From contig NZ_LMZQ01000003.1 in NCBI RefSeq assembly GCF_001442625.1, positions 496,001 through 560,000 of the forward strand: 64,000 nucleotides of DNA. Reading direction: 5' to 3'. Both the position numbers and the translations under genes were made by a program. The DNA is from Pedobacter ginsenosidimutans (GTDB lineage Bacteria > Bacteroidota > Bacteroidia > Sphingobacteriales > Sphingobacteriaceae). The notes under the pieces are model-generated. The model was not told the origin of the DNA. It worked only from the letters and a program-made list of their open reading frames with translations, and did no database searches. Shown one piece after another: positions 42,943 to 52,820 of this stretch (position 1 is its first letter; each line of letters starts with the position of its first letter).

Positions 42943-43567
42943 TTTTCACCACCAAGACGCAAAGTCACAATAAATAGTTAATTACCATTGAATTCCAGAG
43001 TTATCAACTTTTTAGCAAATCGGCCATTAAAGTTGACAACTCTACACTGGAAAACGTCATTCTGACTGTAGCACAGCGAAAAGCTACACAGTAAATTTAT
43101 TTCAGCCCCCATTTAGCATGAAATCCTTATACCGTATAGCGTAGTTTTTTTGGAAAGCAATGTTTGTAGTTCTTCGGTTTGGTTCTGCCCCGCTGTTCCT
43201 CCTGCCGATAGCTATTGATGAAAAAAATAACAACTCTTTATCGGCATCTGTGCCATCGGGTTTAGGTGGCCAGGGCAAAAGTATAACTGACATTTTTTTT
43301 ACGGCTATGGGTTTTGCATGAGGGATAGCAGTGGAAATCCTTTTTTGATTTTTCTTCAAAAAAGATTGTAACGAATAGCCCGACCCTTGCGTAGCTTGGG
43401 GCATGCCCAAATTATTGCAACAAACTGGGCCTAATGATGTTATAGCCTTGGTTCGTGTCCCCACGGACCATTCTTGTCTTTCACCACAATAATACTTAAT
43501 TTATTGTTGAATTCCAGAGTTGTAAACCTTCTGGCAAACTGCTTATTAAAGTTGTCAGCTCTTTTAG
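42943..43567. repeat. Intergenic element flanked by a diverged direct repeat
   Basis: About 120 bases at 42912-43035 (GGTCCGT..CACGGACCATT, TTTCACCAC, TTGAATTCCAGAGTT, ATTAAAGTTG) recur in diverged form at 43449-43567. Between them is ~400 bases of repeat-like sequence with GGGATAGCAGTGGAAATCC, CTTCAAAAAAGATTG and GAATAGCCCGACCC blocks, typical of a dispersed Bacteroidota intergenic element. Longer open frames across it have no protein-like composition. The layout suggests an element inserted into, or flanked by, a duplicated terminator region. Nothing else is seen in this 665-base gap. Confidence 0.55.
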
Positions 43568-43570
43568 TAA

Positions 43571-44857
43571 CTAAGCAGCCTTTGTTGTTTGCTCATTAAT
43601 ATCCTGCAAACTCAACTTGGTTAAAGATCGTGTTTTAAACCAGGTAATACCCGCTATAGCTATCGTCATACTTCCGCCAAATACAACTGCCGGGACAAGA
43701 TTCATCAGCTTAGCTGTTAAACCTGATTCAAATTCGCCGATTTCATTTGATGAGCCAATGAACATACTGTTTACTGCCGAAACCCGTCCCCGCATATCAT
43801 CAGGGGTAAGTAGTTGCATAATCGTTTGTCTGATGATTACGCTTACGCTATCAAACGATCCCTCCAGAAATAAAAAGAATAATGTTAAATAGAAGTTTTT
43901 AGATAAACCGTAGCAAATAATGCTGAGACCAAATCCAGTTACTGCGATTAACAAGTTGCGCCAGGGCTTTCCCATGGGCGAAAAGCGGGTCATGGCCAAC
44001 ATGGTGATTACAGCGCCTGAAGATGCTGCACCACGCATCATTCCCAATCCAAAAGAGCCTAAGTGAAAAACATCTTTGGCAAACATAGGCAACAGGGCTA
44101 CAGCCCCACCAAAAAAGACAGAAAACAGATCTAAGCTCATGGCCCAAACCATCATTTTGGTTTTAAAAACAAACTGGATACCTTCTTTTAAACTATGGAA
44201 TATATTCTGTGTGGGCACATAGGTAGCCGGGTGCTTTTTGAAGGTAAATATGCAGATCAATGATATGGTAACAAGACCTACAATTACACTGTATGCTGCT
44301 GTAATTCCCCACAACCAATTTACCAATCCCCCAACTAATGGGCCAATAATAGTAGCCAGTTGCCAGCTGCTACTGTTCCAAGTACTCGAGTTTGGATACA
44401 ATTCTTTCGGTACAATTTTGGCCATTAAAGAAAATGTTGTCGGGCCAAAAAAACCTCTGGCTAAGCCAATGCAGAAAACCAGGCCATACATAATGAGTAC
44501 AATGAGGTCTTCCTTGAGGTGAAGGTATTTACTGGTAATAATCAGCATTAAAACAGAGGCTAGCCAAACACCTGAGAAAATCTTGATTAGCAACCCACGT
44601 TTTTCGCTTTTATCAGCAATGTAACCACCGTACAATGCAATCCCAATGGCAGGAATAGCTTCGCATAAACCAACTAAACCGAGTTTTAGCGGATCGTGTG
44701 TTAAATCGTAAATATGATAACCAATAACAACGGCCTGCATTTGGTAAGCAAGTGTAAAAAAGAACCGCATGCCCAAAAATGATCTAAATTCTTTATATCG
44801 CAGGGCTGCGAATGGATCTGGTTTTACAATAACGGAGTTGGGGTCTGAATCTGCCAC
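43571..44857 (-). CDS. MFS transporter (EntS-like)
   Basis: This 428-residue major facilitator protein has about 11-12 hydrophobic helices. The opening FAALRYKEFRSFLGMRFFFTLAYQMQAVVIGYHIYDLT and the loop YIADKSEKRG, a relaxed form of the GxxxDRxGRR motif, are typical of the MFS_3/enterobactin-exporter-like group. The middle has GLARGFFGPTTFSLMAKIVPKE and the second half DDMRGRVSAVNSMFIGSSNEIGEFESG. Exporters of this kind handle siderophores or drugs; no such biosynthesis gene is nearby. It stands alone with a promoter box at 44875. Confidence 0.9.
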   Translation of the reverse strand: MADSDPNSVIVKPDPFAALRYKEFRSFLGMRFFFTLAYQMQAVVIGYHIYDLTHDPLKLGLVGLCEAIPAIGIALYGGYIADKSEKRGLLIKIFSGVWLASVLMLIITSKYLHLKEDLIVLIMYGLVFCIGLARGFFGPTTFSLMAKIVPKELYPNSSTWNSSSWQLATIIGPLVGGLVNWLWGITAAYSVIVGLVTISLICIFTFKKHPATYVPTQNIFHSLKEGIQFVFKTKMMVWAMSLDLFSVFFGGAVALLPMFAKDVFHLGSFGLGMMRGAASSGAVITMLAMTRFSPMGKPWRNLLIAVTGFGLSIICYGLSKNFYLTLFFLFLEGSFDSVSVIIRQTIMQLLTPDDMRGRVSAVNSMFIGSSNEIGEFESGLTAKLMNLVPAVVFGGSMTIAIAGITWFKTRSLTKLSLQDINEQTTKAA

Positions 44858-44874
44858 AGAAAAAAGTTTATTTG

Positions 44875-44882
44875 CAAAACTA
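44875..44882 (-). promoter_or_regulatory. Promoter -7 box of the MFS gene
   Basis: TAGTTTTG on the minus strand matches TAnnTTTG and lies 17 bases before the ATG. No good -33 element is seen. Confidence 0.45.
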
Positions 44883-44983
44883 CGTTTTGAAAATTAAATA
44901 CGGGAATGACCAAAGGCTTAAGGTTATTTCTTTTTCTATTTAAAAGTAAAAATACCCGCTTGGCAAGTTCAGATATTATTACA

Positions 44984-45019
44984 TAAAAAACCCGATGAAT
45001 AATACTATCCATCGGGTAT
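44984..45019 (-). terminator. Terminator of the susC-susD operon
   Basis: On the minus strand ATACCCGATGGAT pairs with ATTCATCGGGT, followed by a T-run (TTTTTTATG), 16 bases after the susD stop. Confidence 0.8.
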
Positions 45020-45034
45020 CTAGAAATGGTTAGC

Positions 45035-46924
45035 TTAGTAACCAGGGTTTTGTTCTAGTAAATTATTTTTGTTTACTTCATCGCGGCTAAATGGCCTGAA
45101 ATAAAGTTTATTGTCCCAACTTCTGTTCTCTTGCGAATTTTCCTCTACCGGACTATAGGTATAATCGTAAATGGTATTGTCGTAATGATAAGGGGCAGAC
45201 ATCGTTTTGCCTGGTTTAAACTTACCAGTAACCTTAATATAAGTGGTTTTTCTGCCCAATGTTTCACCAGCGATTAACCACCTGCGGGTATCATGATAAC
45301 GTTGTTCTTCGTAAGCCATTTCTATGCGGCGTTCATGGCGGTACACTTCTCTGAGGCCGTCCTGGCCTGTGGCCGTTACAGCAGGCATACCTGCCCTGAA
45401 ACGGATTTTATTTAGCCAGTTTGTAGCGTTACCCAATTCACCAAGCTCAATACTCGCTTCGATATAATTAAACACTGCTTCGGTATACCTAAAGAAAGGC
45501 CAAGGCACATTTTGCGACATCGAGGCATCTACAATACTTGGATCAGGATCGATGAATTTATGATAGTAATAGCCTGTCCAGCTGCCGTTCCAGTTTTCGA
45601 TAGAACTTGCCCTTGTATCCAGACCTTTAAAATCAAACTTATTGTTTTTATCATCCAATAAATCATATACTCCAGTTTGGATTTGACTGGCTGGATCAAC
45701 GTTACCTGAAGCTTTATCGCGGGGTTTCCAACCAGCACCATCATATAAAACAGTGGCGTAAAAGCGTGGATCACGATTTTGATAAGGCTCAGCTTTTTGT
45801 GCCGGGTTGGTCCAACTAAACTTACTGCCGTCTTTCATTTCATAGTCATCAACCAATAAGCCAATTGGGGTATTACCCGCCCAGTTGTGGTAACCATTAG
45901 GGCCATTTTGCTGTGCATGCTTAATATTATTCTGAACTATGAAATAACGTGCAAAAATTAATTCTGAAGCCGCTGCGGCATCTATGTTAGGTGCTTTACT
46001 GCCACCACCCATCGCTATACTTTTATAATTCTTGCTTCCTTCTGTTGCAGATACTGGCGAAGATAAATCTAGCATATAACCTCTTGTGGCATCCATTACA
46101 GCCTTTGCAGCCGTTTGAGCCAATTTATAACGAGCGATACGATCTTCACTTGCATAACTTAAAAAGTCTAATGTTTGAGCTGGAATGACCGTGTTCTTTT
46201 CGGCAAATTTTGCGATAAGTTTTGTCCTGATATGCAAATCGCTTGCAGCATAAATCAACACCCTTGATTTAAGGGCCAAAGCAGCGGTAGCGGTGGTACG
46301 CCCCTTTTCCATCGTTTTACCAGTTAACAGTCTATTCGCCTCATCGCAATCTTTTATAATGAAGTTTACACATTCTTCATAAGTATTACGCTTTACACTA
46401 TAGTTATCGTTGAGTACGTAAGTTTTTGTGATAATAGGCACTCCTCCATAAAAGCGTAATAACTGCTGATAAAAATAAGCCCGTAAAAAATATGCCTCGC
46501 CCAACAGCTGATCTTTTAACGTTTGGCTGGTTAGTGAATTATCTCCACTAGTAATTTTCTCGATGGTAATGTTGCAGGCCCTGATGCGGTTATACATTTG
46601 TTTATAAGCCCAGGTATCATCAACCCAGCCTAATGTAGATGGGTTAATGGTAGCACTATTAACCAGATCGATACCACGGGTAGGGTGCGTAAACAAGGCT
46701 TCGTCAGAAACTGATGCTAACATCTGTTCAGAAAAGCCGCCGTTACCCAATCCGTTATAGATATCGTTCACAAATGCCTGCGCAGTTGCAGGATCTTTCC
46801 ATACCGATTCGGCAGGCACCTGGCCAGGTGATTCTACGTCCAAAAAATCCTTTTTACACGCAAATGCAAAAAAGGTGATAAGAACCAATAGATATAAATT
46901 TCTATTTTGAATTATTGTTTTCAT
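45035..46924 (-). CDS. SusD/RagB-family nutrient-binding outer-membrane lipoprotein
   Basis: This ~629-residue surface lipoprotein caps its SusC partner and binds glycan or peptide ligands. I start at MKTIIQNRNLYLLVLITFFAFAC (46924), with lipid-bearing Cys23 and downstream KKDFLDVESPG typical of SusD. The longer frame to 46957 adds residues before the signal peptide. Later marks are LLGEAYFLRAYFYQQLLRFYGGVP (TPR-like helices), NYIEASIELGE and YRHERRIEMAYEEQRYHDTRRW. It lies 35 bases after susC. No glycosidase or peptidase is adjacent, so the substrate is unknown. Confidence 0.95.
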   Translation of the reverse strand: MKTIIQNRNLYLLVLITFFAFACKKDFLDVESPGQVPAESVWKDPATAQAFVNDIYNGLGNGGFSEQMLASVSDEALFTHPTRGIDLVNSATINPSTLGWVDDTWAYKQMYNRIRACNITIEKITSGDNSLTSQTLKDQLLGEAYFLRAYFYQQLLRFYGGVPIITKTYVLNDNYSVKRNTYEECVNFIIKDCDEANRLLTGKTMEKGRTTATAALALKSRVLIYAASDLHIRTKLIAKFAEKNTVIPAQTLDFLSYASEDRIARYKLAQTAAKAVMDATRGYMLDLSSPVSATEGSKNYKSIAMGGGSKAPNIDAAAASELIFARYFIVQNNIKHAQQNGPNGYHNWAGNTPIGLLVDDYEMKDGSKFSWTNPAQKAEPYQNRDPRFYATVLYDGAGWKPRDKASGNVDPASQIQTGVYDLLDDKNNKFDFKGLDTRASSIENWNGSWTGYYYHKFIDPDPSIVDASMSQNVPWPFFRYTEAVFNYIEASIELGELGNATNWLNKIRFRAGMPAVTATGQDGLREVYRHERRIEMAYEEQRYHDTRRWLIAGETLGRKTTYIKVTGKFKPGKTMSAPYHYDNTIYDYTYSPVEENSQENRSWDNKLYFRPFSRDEVNKNNLLEQNPGY

Positions 46925-46959
46925 ATTCTTCCTTGTAATTGATAAACAGCTATACATTG

Positions 46960-49900
46960 TTAAAAAGTGGCTTTAATACCCATATTAATTACCCTAGCTT
47001 GTGGATAGTATTGTCCACTTGTATTGGTAGATTCAGGATCCCATATCTTGATTTTATCAAGCGTAGCCAAATTGAGTCCATTTGCATACACCCTTACACT
47101 ATTTAACCCAACCTTTTCAACCAACGTAGTTGGCAATGTATAACCTAGCTCTACATTCTTAAGTCTGATGTAGTTATTGCTCCTTAACCAATAGGTATTG
47201 TTTAATGCATTGTTGCTATCGGTATAATAGGTAGCACCCCTGTTTGATAAGCGCGGGTTTACCGAACTTGGATTATCGATACTCCAGCGGTTCAGGTACG
47301 ACCACTCCAGGAAGTTACCAATATCTCCCGATTCTGTTAAACCAACAATCTGCATCCCGCCGGTTGCCCCTTGAATAAGTACCGATAAGTCAAATCCTTT
47401 GTACTGAACATTAAAATTTACACCGCCGGTAAAAGTTGGAGTTCCATTTTTATCCAAACGGACCTTATCATCTGCATTAATTTTGCCATCGCCGTTAATA
47501 TCTTTAAATTTCATGTCGCCTGCGCGAAGGTTACTCGTTAATGCACTATATTTTTGTTTATTGGCATCACTAATCTCACTTTGATCTTTAAAAACACCAT
47601 CATACTCGTACACCAACCATGAATTAGTTACCCTGCCAGTAGAACGCTGCCATTCTGGAGCACCAGGGGTTTCATCCCAAAAAACGATCTTGTTTTTAGC
47701 ATAACCACCATTTACACTCACCCCAAAATTTAAATCACCAACCTGGTCATTGTAGCTTAATTTAAATTCGAAACCTTTGTTGTTTACCTTTCCGAGATTT
47801 ACAGGTGGTAAACGATCGGTAATGCCCGAACTTTCAGGTACTGAGCTACCTCTACTGATCAGAATATTTGTACGCTTATTATAGAAGTAATCGAACTCTA
47901 ACGACAATTTATTATTTAAAAAGGATGCATCTAAACCAATATTGGCATTATTTGCTACTTCCCATCCAAAATCAAAATTGGGGACCTTACCTTCAGTTAA
48001 GGTTTTGGTTACCAAATCATTAAAGGTATAAGTACCAAAGTTCATCAAACTGAGGTATTGATATTCTTGCAAAGCATCGCCAAAATAGGCTTCAGCTCCC
48101 ATTTGTCCCCATGAGGCCCTTAGCTTCAAATTGTTGACGAATTTAACATTGTCTTTGAAAAACGGCTCTTCAGATAAGCGCCAACCTACTGATACCCCCG
48201 GGAAGAAACCGAAACGCCTATCTTTTGGAAAGATATAAGATCCATCTACCCGCCACAAAAATTCTGCAAGGTATTTTTCTTTATAATTATAACCCACCCT
48301 GCCAAAATAGCTTAACCGTGCTCTTTTAAATAAATTATTCGGATCACCAGGATTATTGCCTAATGATTGCTCTCTTTCATCACCTGCAAGTAATTCTTGA
48401 ACAGATGATGATATAAAGTATCTTCTAAACGCAGTAAAACCATCGTTGTTAACTGTTTCGCGTGTTACACCGGCCATTAAACCAATAGTATGATCGCTAA
48501 TCTTTTTATCATAGTTAACCATTCCGGTTAAGTTTATGGCCAATTGTCCACCTGCGGTTTCCCTAAGCCTTGGATCGGTGTATTGAGAGCGCACCGTACC
48601 TGCCAGCACTGGCGTTACACCATCGGCTGCAAACGTTTTCTTGTCCCAATCGTAAAGTGTCCAGGGCAATTGCCAGTTTTTTTGCCTGCCAGAATATTTA
48701 TCTATTGCAGCTGTACCGGTTACCTTTAATCCATCAACACCAGGAATTTTAATTTCTACTTTACCTGTAGTTTGAAAGTAATCTCTAACATCTTTATTAG
48801 TTCCCGTTAAGTCTGTAGTAGAAACCACCGGATTATAACCATATTCAATATCCCTACCAGGCAATCCGTTAGGCCATATGGCTATCTCGTTAGGCCTTCC
48901 ACGCATTAAAAATCTAAAGATATCACCTGCTGAAACCGTTGGAAAATTACGATCTTCCTCTCTCGCACTTACCCCTAATGTTGTAGTAATGTACTTACTT
49001 AATTTTGCTTCAAGGTTAAAACGCATATCATACTGCTGATAACCTGTTGCAGAGTTTTTATAATAGCCGTCCTGACTGAGATAGCCTAGTGAAAGCAAAT
49101 ATTTAACATTTTCGCTACCTCCATTAATCTGAACGTTATGTCTTTGCTGAGGCGACCAATTTTGGAAAGTAGTTTTAAACCAATCAGTATTGGGATACCT
49201 TAAAGGATCTGATCCGTCGCCGAATTTCCGGATTTCATCTGGTTTGTAAGCTGCATTAATCGTTTTACCGCCAGTAGATAAATAAGTACCTGTTGTTTTG
49301 AAACTATTCCACGCTGCCGACCATTCATTCGGATTAAGATCAGAGCCGAAAATATTCAGTTCATTTAAAATCTCAGCATATTGAGTGGAATTAGCCATTT
49401 TAGGTATACGTGTAGGCTGTTGTAGGCCATAACTAAAATCATAAGAAAATTGTGGTTTCCCCGATTTCCCTAATTTAGTAGTGATGAGGATTACTCCATT
49501 TGCAGCCTGCGAGCCATAAATAGCTGCAGATGCATCCTTTAGCACCGATACACTTTCTATATCGTTCGGATTTAGCCGCTCGATCCCACCTGCCCGGTTA
49601 GGTATTCCATCGATTACAATTAAGGCATTATTATTACCAAGCGAATTTATACCGCGAATCCGGATCGTTGAGCCATCATATCCCGGCTCCCCGCTTCCTT
49701 GCAGTGCCGTAACGCCTGGCAAACGACCAGCCAGTGAATTGGTTAAGTTTACTGAAGATGATTTGGCCAGCTCTGTACCTTTAACCGATGCTACAGCACC
49801 GGATACAACTGCCTTTTTTTGGGTTCCATACCCTACTACTACTACTTCAGATAAGTTTTGGTTGTTCTCTAATAAACGGACATTAATATTGGTTTGGTTT

Positions 49901-50244
49901 TTTACCTGAATCTCTTGATCTACATAACCTACATAGGTAAATACTAAAGTAGCATCTTCAGGTACTTTTATGCTAAATTTTCCGGAAGCATCTGTTACAG
50001 TAGTTGCAGCACCTCCTTTTAATTTGACACTTACTCCAGGAATCGGTCCTTTAGCATCGGTAACCTGTCCCTTCACAATAATATCCTCAAGCGGAGGTCT
50101 GTAAAAATCAAAGGGTTCTTTTTCGTGCAATGATGCTTCAGCAGACATGCTGGTAAACGGGGAAAAAACGAGACAACCACCGCAAACAAGAAACATGCTA
50201 CTTCTGGCAAAAGTCTTCCATAGATTTTTTTTCATAGTTTTCAA
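46960..50244 (-). CDS. SusC/RagA-family TonB-linked outer-membrane receptor
   Basis: This 1094-residue receptor has a signal peptide (MKKNLWKTFARSSMFLVCGGCLVF split by the start choice at M1 or M4). A CarboxypepD_reg-like domain follows at about 53-130 (VKGQVTDAKGPIPGVSVKLKG). The SusC signature SEVVVVGYGTQKKAVVSGAVA marks the plug, with IRGINSLGNNNALIVIDGIP. A long beta-barrel ends in INMGIKATF. With SusD it forms a TonB-powered importer. No sigma/anti-sigma pair or hybrid two-component gene is seen near, so control of the pair is not visible here. Confidence 0.95.
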   Translation of the reverse strand: MKTMKKNLWKTFARSSMFLVCGGCLVFSPFTSMSAEASLHEKEPFDFYRPPLEDIIVKGQVTDAKGPIPGVSVKLKGGAATTVTDASGKFSIKVPEDATLVFTYVGYVDQEIQVKNQTNINVRLLENNQNLSEVVVVGYGTQKKAVVSGAVASVKGTELAKSSSVNLTNSLAGRLPGVTALQGSGEPGYDGSTIRIRGINSLGNNNALIVIDGIPNRAGGIERLNPNDIESVSVLKDASAAIYGSQAANGVILITTKLGKSGKPQFSYDFSYGLQQPTRIPKMANSTQYAEILNELNIFGSDLNPNEWSAAWNSFKTTGTYLSTGGKTINAAYKPDEIRKFGDGSDPLRYPNTDWFKTTFQNWSPQQRHNVQINGGSENVKYLLSLGYLSQDGYYKNSATGYQQYDMRFNLEAKLSKYITTTLGVSAREEDRNFPTVSAGDIFRFLMRGRPNEIAIWPNGLPGRDIEYGYNPVVSTTDLTGTNKDVRDYFQTTGKVEIKIPGVDGLKVTGTAAIDKYSGRQKNWQLPWTLYDWDKKTFAADGVTPVLAGTVRSQYTDPRLRETAGGQLAINLTGMVNYDKKISDHTIGLMAGVTRETVNNDGFTAFRRYFISSSVQELLAGDEREQSLGNNPGDPNNLFKRARLSYFGRVGYNYKEKYLAEFLWRVDGSYIFPKDRRFGFFPGVSVGWRLSEEPFFKDNVKFVNNLKLRASWGQMGAEAYFGDALQEYQYLSLMNFGTYTFNDLVTKTLTEGKVPNFDFGWEVANNANIGLDASFLNNKLSLEFDYFYNKRTNILISRGSSVPESSGITDRLPPVNLGKVNNKGFEFKLSYNDQVGDLNFGVSVNGGYAKNKIVFWDETPGAPEWQRSTGRVTNSWLVYEYDGVFKDQSEISDANKQKYSALTSNLRAGDMKFKDINGDGKINADDKVRLDKNGTPTFTGGVNFNVQYKGFDLSVLIQGATGGMQIVGLTESGDIGNFLEWSYLNRWSIDNPSSVNPRLSNRGATYYTDSNNALNNTYWLRSNNYIRLKNVELGYTLPTTLVEKVGLNSVRVYANGLNLATLDKIKIWDPESTNTSGQYYPQARVINMGIKATF

Positions 50245-50708
50245 TTTATTTTGGTTAGATAATAATTGTATTATAATTTAATACTCATAAGTAATATCGA
50301 ACTGTCATTACACAAATCAATTAAATATGACTTATCGACATAATTGCTTACACCACTTAACATCAAAAAAAATTAAGGCTCCCTTCTAATTACGCCAATA
50401 AATCATTGTTAACCATGTCTAATCGGCTTTAATTAATTCCAAATTCATTTTTTGAATTGAAAATTGCAAGGTACGATGTACCTAATTTTGGACTTGCCGA
50501 CGCTACAGTTCACATTTGGTTACACGCAAGATAGAAATATTAGGAGTTAAAAAAAAGGGGGTATAATAATAATTATAAGGAGCTGACTCGTAAAAAAATA
50601 ATTACAAACGACACAAAGTAGCACTAATAATACAGCACTAAATATTATTGCAGAGTATGAGGAGAAGGGAGTTAAAATGATTAGAAACAAATTAAACTCA
50701 ATACAAGA
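50245..50708. other. 464-base intergenic stretch before susC
   Basis: This AT-rich gap separates susC from recG (both minus strand). I see no reading frame with protein character, no perfect TAnnTTTG box and no strong hairpin. It holds an AAAAAAAAGGGGG tract near 50550. It probably carries the susC promoter and a long leader, but no specific site can be supported. Confidence 0.4.
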
Positions 50709-52814
50709 TTAGCTTATCTTGTCGAAAGAAATGCCTCTTTCTAATTTTTGCAGGTAAGCTTTCAAGATTGAATTTTCGGGCTTTGCCAGCTGCGGATCGT
50801 CTTCAAAAATTGCGATTACTGTATTACGTGCTTCAGACAAAATAATCTGGTCTTTGGCCAGGTCTGCAAGTTTCAGATCTAAAACACCGCTTTGCTGAGT
50901 TCCTGTAATATCGCCAGGGCCGCGTAACTGTAAATCTATTTCTGATATTTCGAAGCCGTTGTTGGTTCTTACCATTGTTTCTAAACGAATCTTACCTTCT
51001 TTACTCAGTTTATTCCCACTCATTAATATACAGAAAGACTGTTCTGCACCACGGCCTACCCTACCACGCAACTGATGGAGTTGTGAAAGCCCAAACCGTT
51101 CGGCATTTTCAATTACCATTACCGAAGCGTTAGGTACGTTTACGCCCACCTCTATTACAGTAGTGGCTACCATAATTTGGCTTTTACCATCAATAAACTG
51201 CTGCATTTCGAACTGTTTATCGGCATTGGGCATTTGCCCGTGTACAATACTCATTTGGTAATCTGGCCTTGGAAACTGGTAACTCAGTTGTTCAATTCCA
51301 GCTTCGAGATGCAAAAGATCTAATTTCTCGCTTTCTTTAATTAAAGGATAAACAATATAAACCTGCCTGCCTTTAGCAATTTCCTGCTTCATAAAACCGA
51401 ACATCCTGAGGCGTTGGCCTTCAAAAAGATGTTTGGTTTCTATAGGTTTTCTGCCGGCAGGTAATTCGTCAATAACCGAAACATCTAGATCGCCGTATAA
51501 GGTCATGGCCAAAGTACGCGGAATTGGCGTAGCGGTCATCACGAGAATATGTGGAGGAATGATGTTTTTCCGCCAAAGCTTGGCGCGTTGCTCTACACCA
51601 AAACGATGCTGTTCATCAATCACAACCAACCCCAAATTTTTAAATTGAACCTTATCTTCAATCAGGGCATGTGTTCCGATCAGAATATCGATTTCTCCAT
51701 TCTCCAATTGCTCATGTAAAGCTGTACGCTCCTTCTTTTTGGTATTTCCTGTAAGGATAGCAACACGCACCAGGTCGTTGGTTACAAGTTCTGTAATAGA
51801 GGCATAGTGTTGACGGGCCAAAATTTCCGTTGGAGCCATCATACAGGCCTGGTAGCCGTTATCATTTGCCAAAAGCATACTCATCAATGCAACCGCAGTT
51901 TTACCGCTTCCTACGTCACCCTGAACAAGCCGGTTCATTTGTACACCACGTTGTGTATCAATTCTAATTTCCTTAACTACTCTTTTTTGGGCATTGGTTA
52001 ATTCGAAAGGCAAAAACTCACTATAAAAGCGGTTTACTTTTTCGCCAACCTTTTCAAAAGTTACACCTTTAAATTTTAACTGGCGCAGATGTTTATTGTG
52101 CAAAAGCTGTAACTGGATGAAGAATAATTCTTCAAACTTAAGACGTCTTTCTGCAGCGTTTAAATCCTTCTGATTTTTAGGAAAATGAATATTCAGCAAG
52201 GCTAACCTTTTATCTGGCAACTGATACTTATCAATGATGTATTGTGGTAAATTCTCAGGAACCTGGGGAATAATCTGATCCAACAAGCCGGCAATTAAAC
52301 GTTGTAGGCCTTTTGAATCGAGATTAAACTTTTTAAGCTTCTCTGTTGAGTTATAAACCGGCTGTAAGGTTAAATTCCCACGCCCCACCTGTTTACGCTG
52401 GTACAGCTCCATTTCCGGATGCGAGATACTAAATGTTCCGTTAAAGATGGTTGGTTTCCCAAAGGCTACGTAAGCAGTGCCAACAGTGATATTATCATCA
52501 ACCCATTTTAGGCTCTGGAACCAAACCAATTCCATCATTCCGGTTTCATCTTTAAAAACAGCAACAATACGTTTTGCTCTTTTATCGCCAATTACTTTTT
52601 TGCTGATCACACGCCCAATAATCTGGATATACTGCGAATCAGGATTGATCTGGTTAATCTTGAAATATTTTGTACGGTCGATATACCTGAAGGGATAGTG
52701 CGCCAGCATATCCTGATAAGTGAACAGGCCGAGGTCCTTTTTCAAAACATCAGCACGGCTTGGCCCAACGCCCTTTAAAAACTCAACAGGTGTATCTAAT
52801 ACCGAATTAAACAA
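50709..52814 (-). CDS. recG: ATP-dependent DNA helicase RecG
   Basis: This 701-residue helicase remodels stalled replication forks and Holliday junctions. The N-terminal wedge/OB domain has FLKGVGPSRADVLKKDLGLF and YPFRYIDR. The motor has Walker A LVQGDVGSGKTAVA, the DEQHRFGVEQR motif (DEAH variant) and TATPIPRTLA, then VIEVGVNVPNASVMVIENAERFG, QLRGRVGRG and the C-terminal LRGPGDITGTQQSG typical of RecG. It is the last gene of a DUF6728-ridA-eamA-recG run, 6 bases after the EamA transporter gene. Confidence 0.96.
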   Translation of the reverse strand: MFNSVLDTPVEFLKGVGPSRADVLKKDLGLFTYQDMLAHYPFRYIDRTKYFKINQINPDSQYIQIIGRVISKKVIGDKRAKRIVAVFKDETGMMELVWFQSLKWVDDNITVGTAYVAFGKPTIFNGTFSISHPEMELYQRKQVGRGNLTLQPVYNSTEKLKKFNLDSKGLQRLIAGLLDQIIPQVPENLPQYIIDKYQLPDKRLALLNIHFPKNQKDLNAAERRLKFEELFFIQLQLLHNKHLRQLKFKGVTFEKVGEKVNRFYSEFLPFELTNAQKRVVKEIRIDTQRGVQMNRLVQGDVGSGKTAVALMSMLLANDNGYQACMMAPTEILARQHYASITELVTNDLVRVAILTGNTKKKERTALHEQLENGEIDILIGTHALIEDKVQFKNLGLVVIDEQHRFGVEQRAKLWRKNIIPPHILVMTATPIPRTLAMTLYGDLDVSVIDELPAGRKPIETKHLFEGQRLRMFGFMKQEIAKGRQVYIVYPLIKESEKLDLLHLEAGIEQLSYQFPRPDYQMSIVHGQMPNADKQFEMQQFIDGKSQIMVATTVIEVGVNVPNASVMVIENAERFGLSQLHQLRGRVGRGAEQSFCILMSGNKLSKEGKIRLETMVRTNNGFEISEIDLQLRGPGDITGTQQSGVLDLKLADLAKDQIILSEARNTVIAIFEDDPQLAKPENSILKAYLQKLERGISFDKIS

Positions 52815-52820
52815 AATATT

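Noticed and set aside
43102-43464. 120-codon open frame on the minus strand
   Set aside because: It lies wholly in repeat-rich DNA and its translation is low-complexity with many Lys, Pro and Ser and no domain; it is the reverse reading of a dispersed element.
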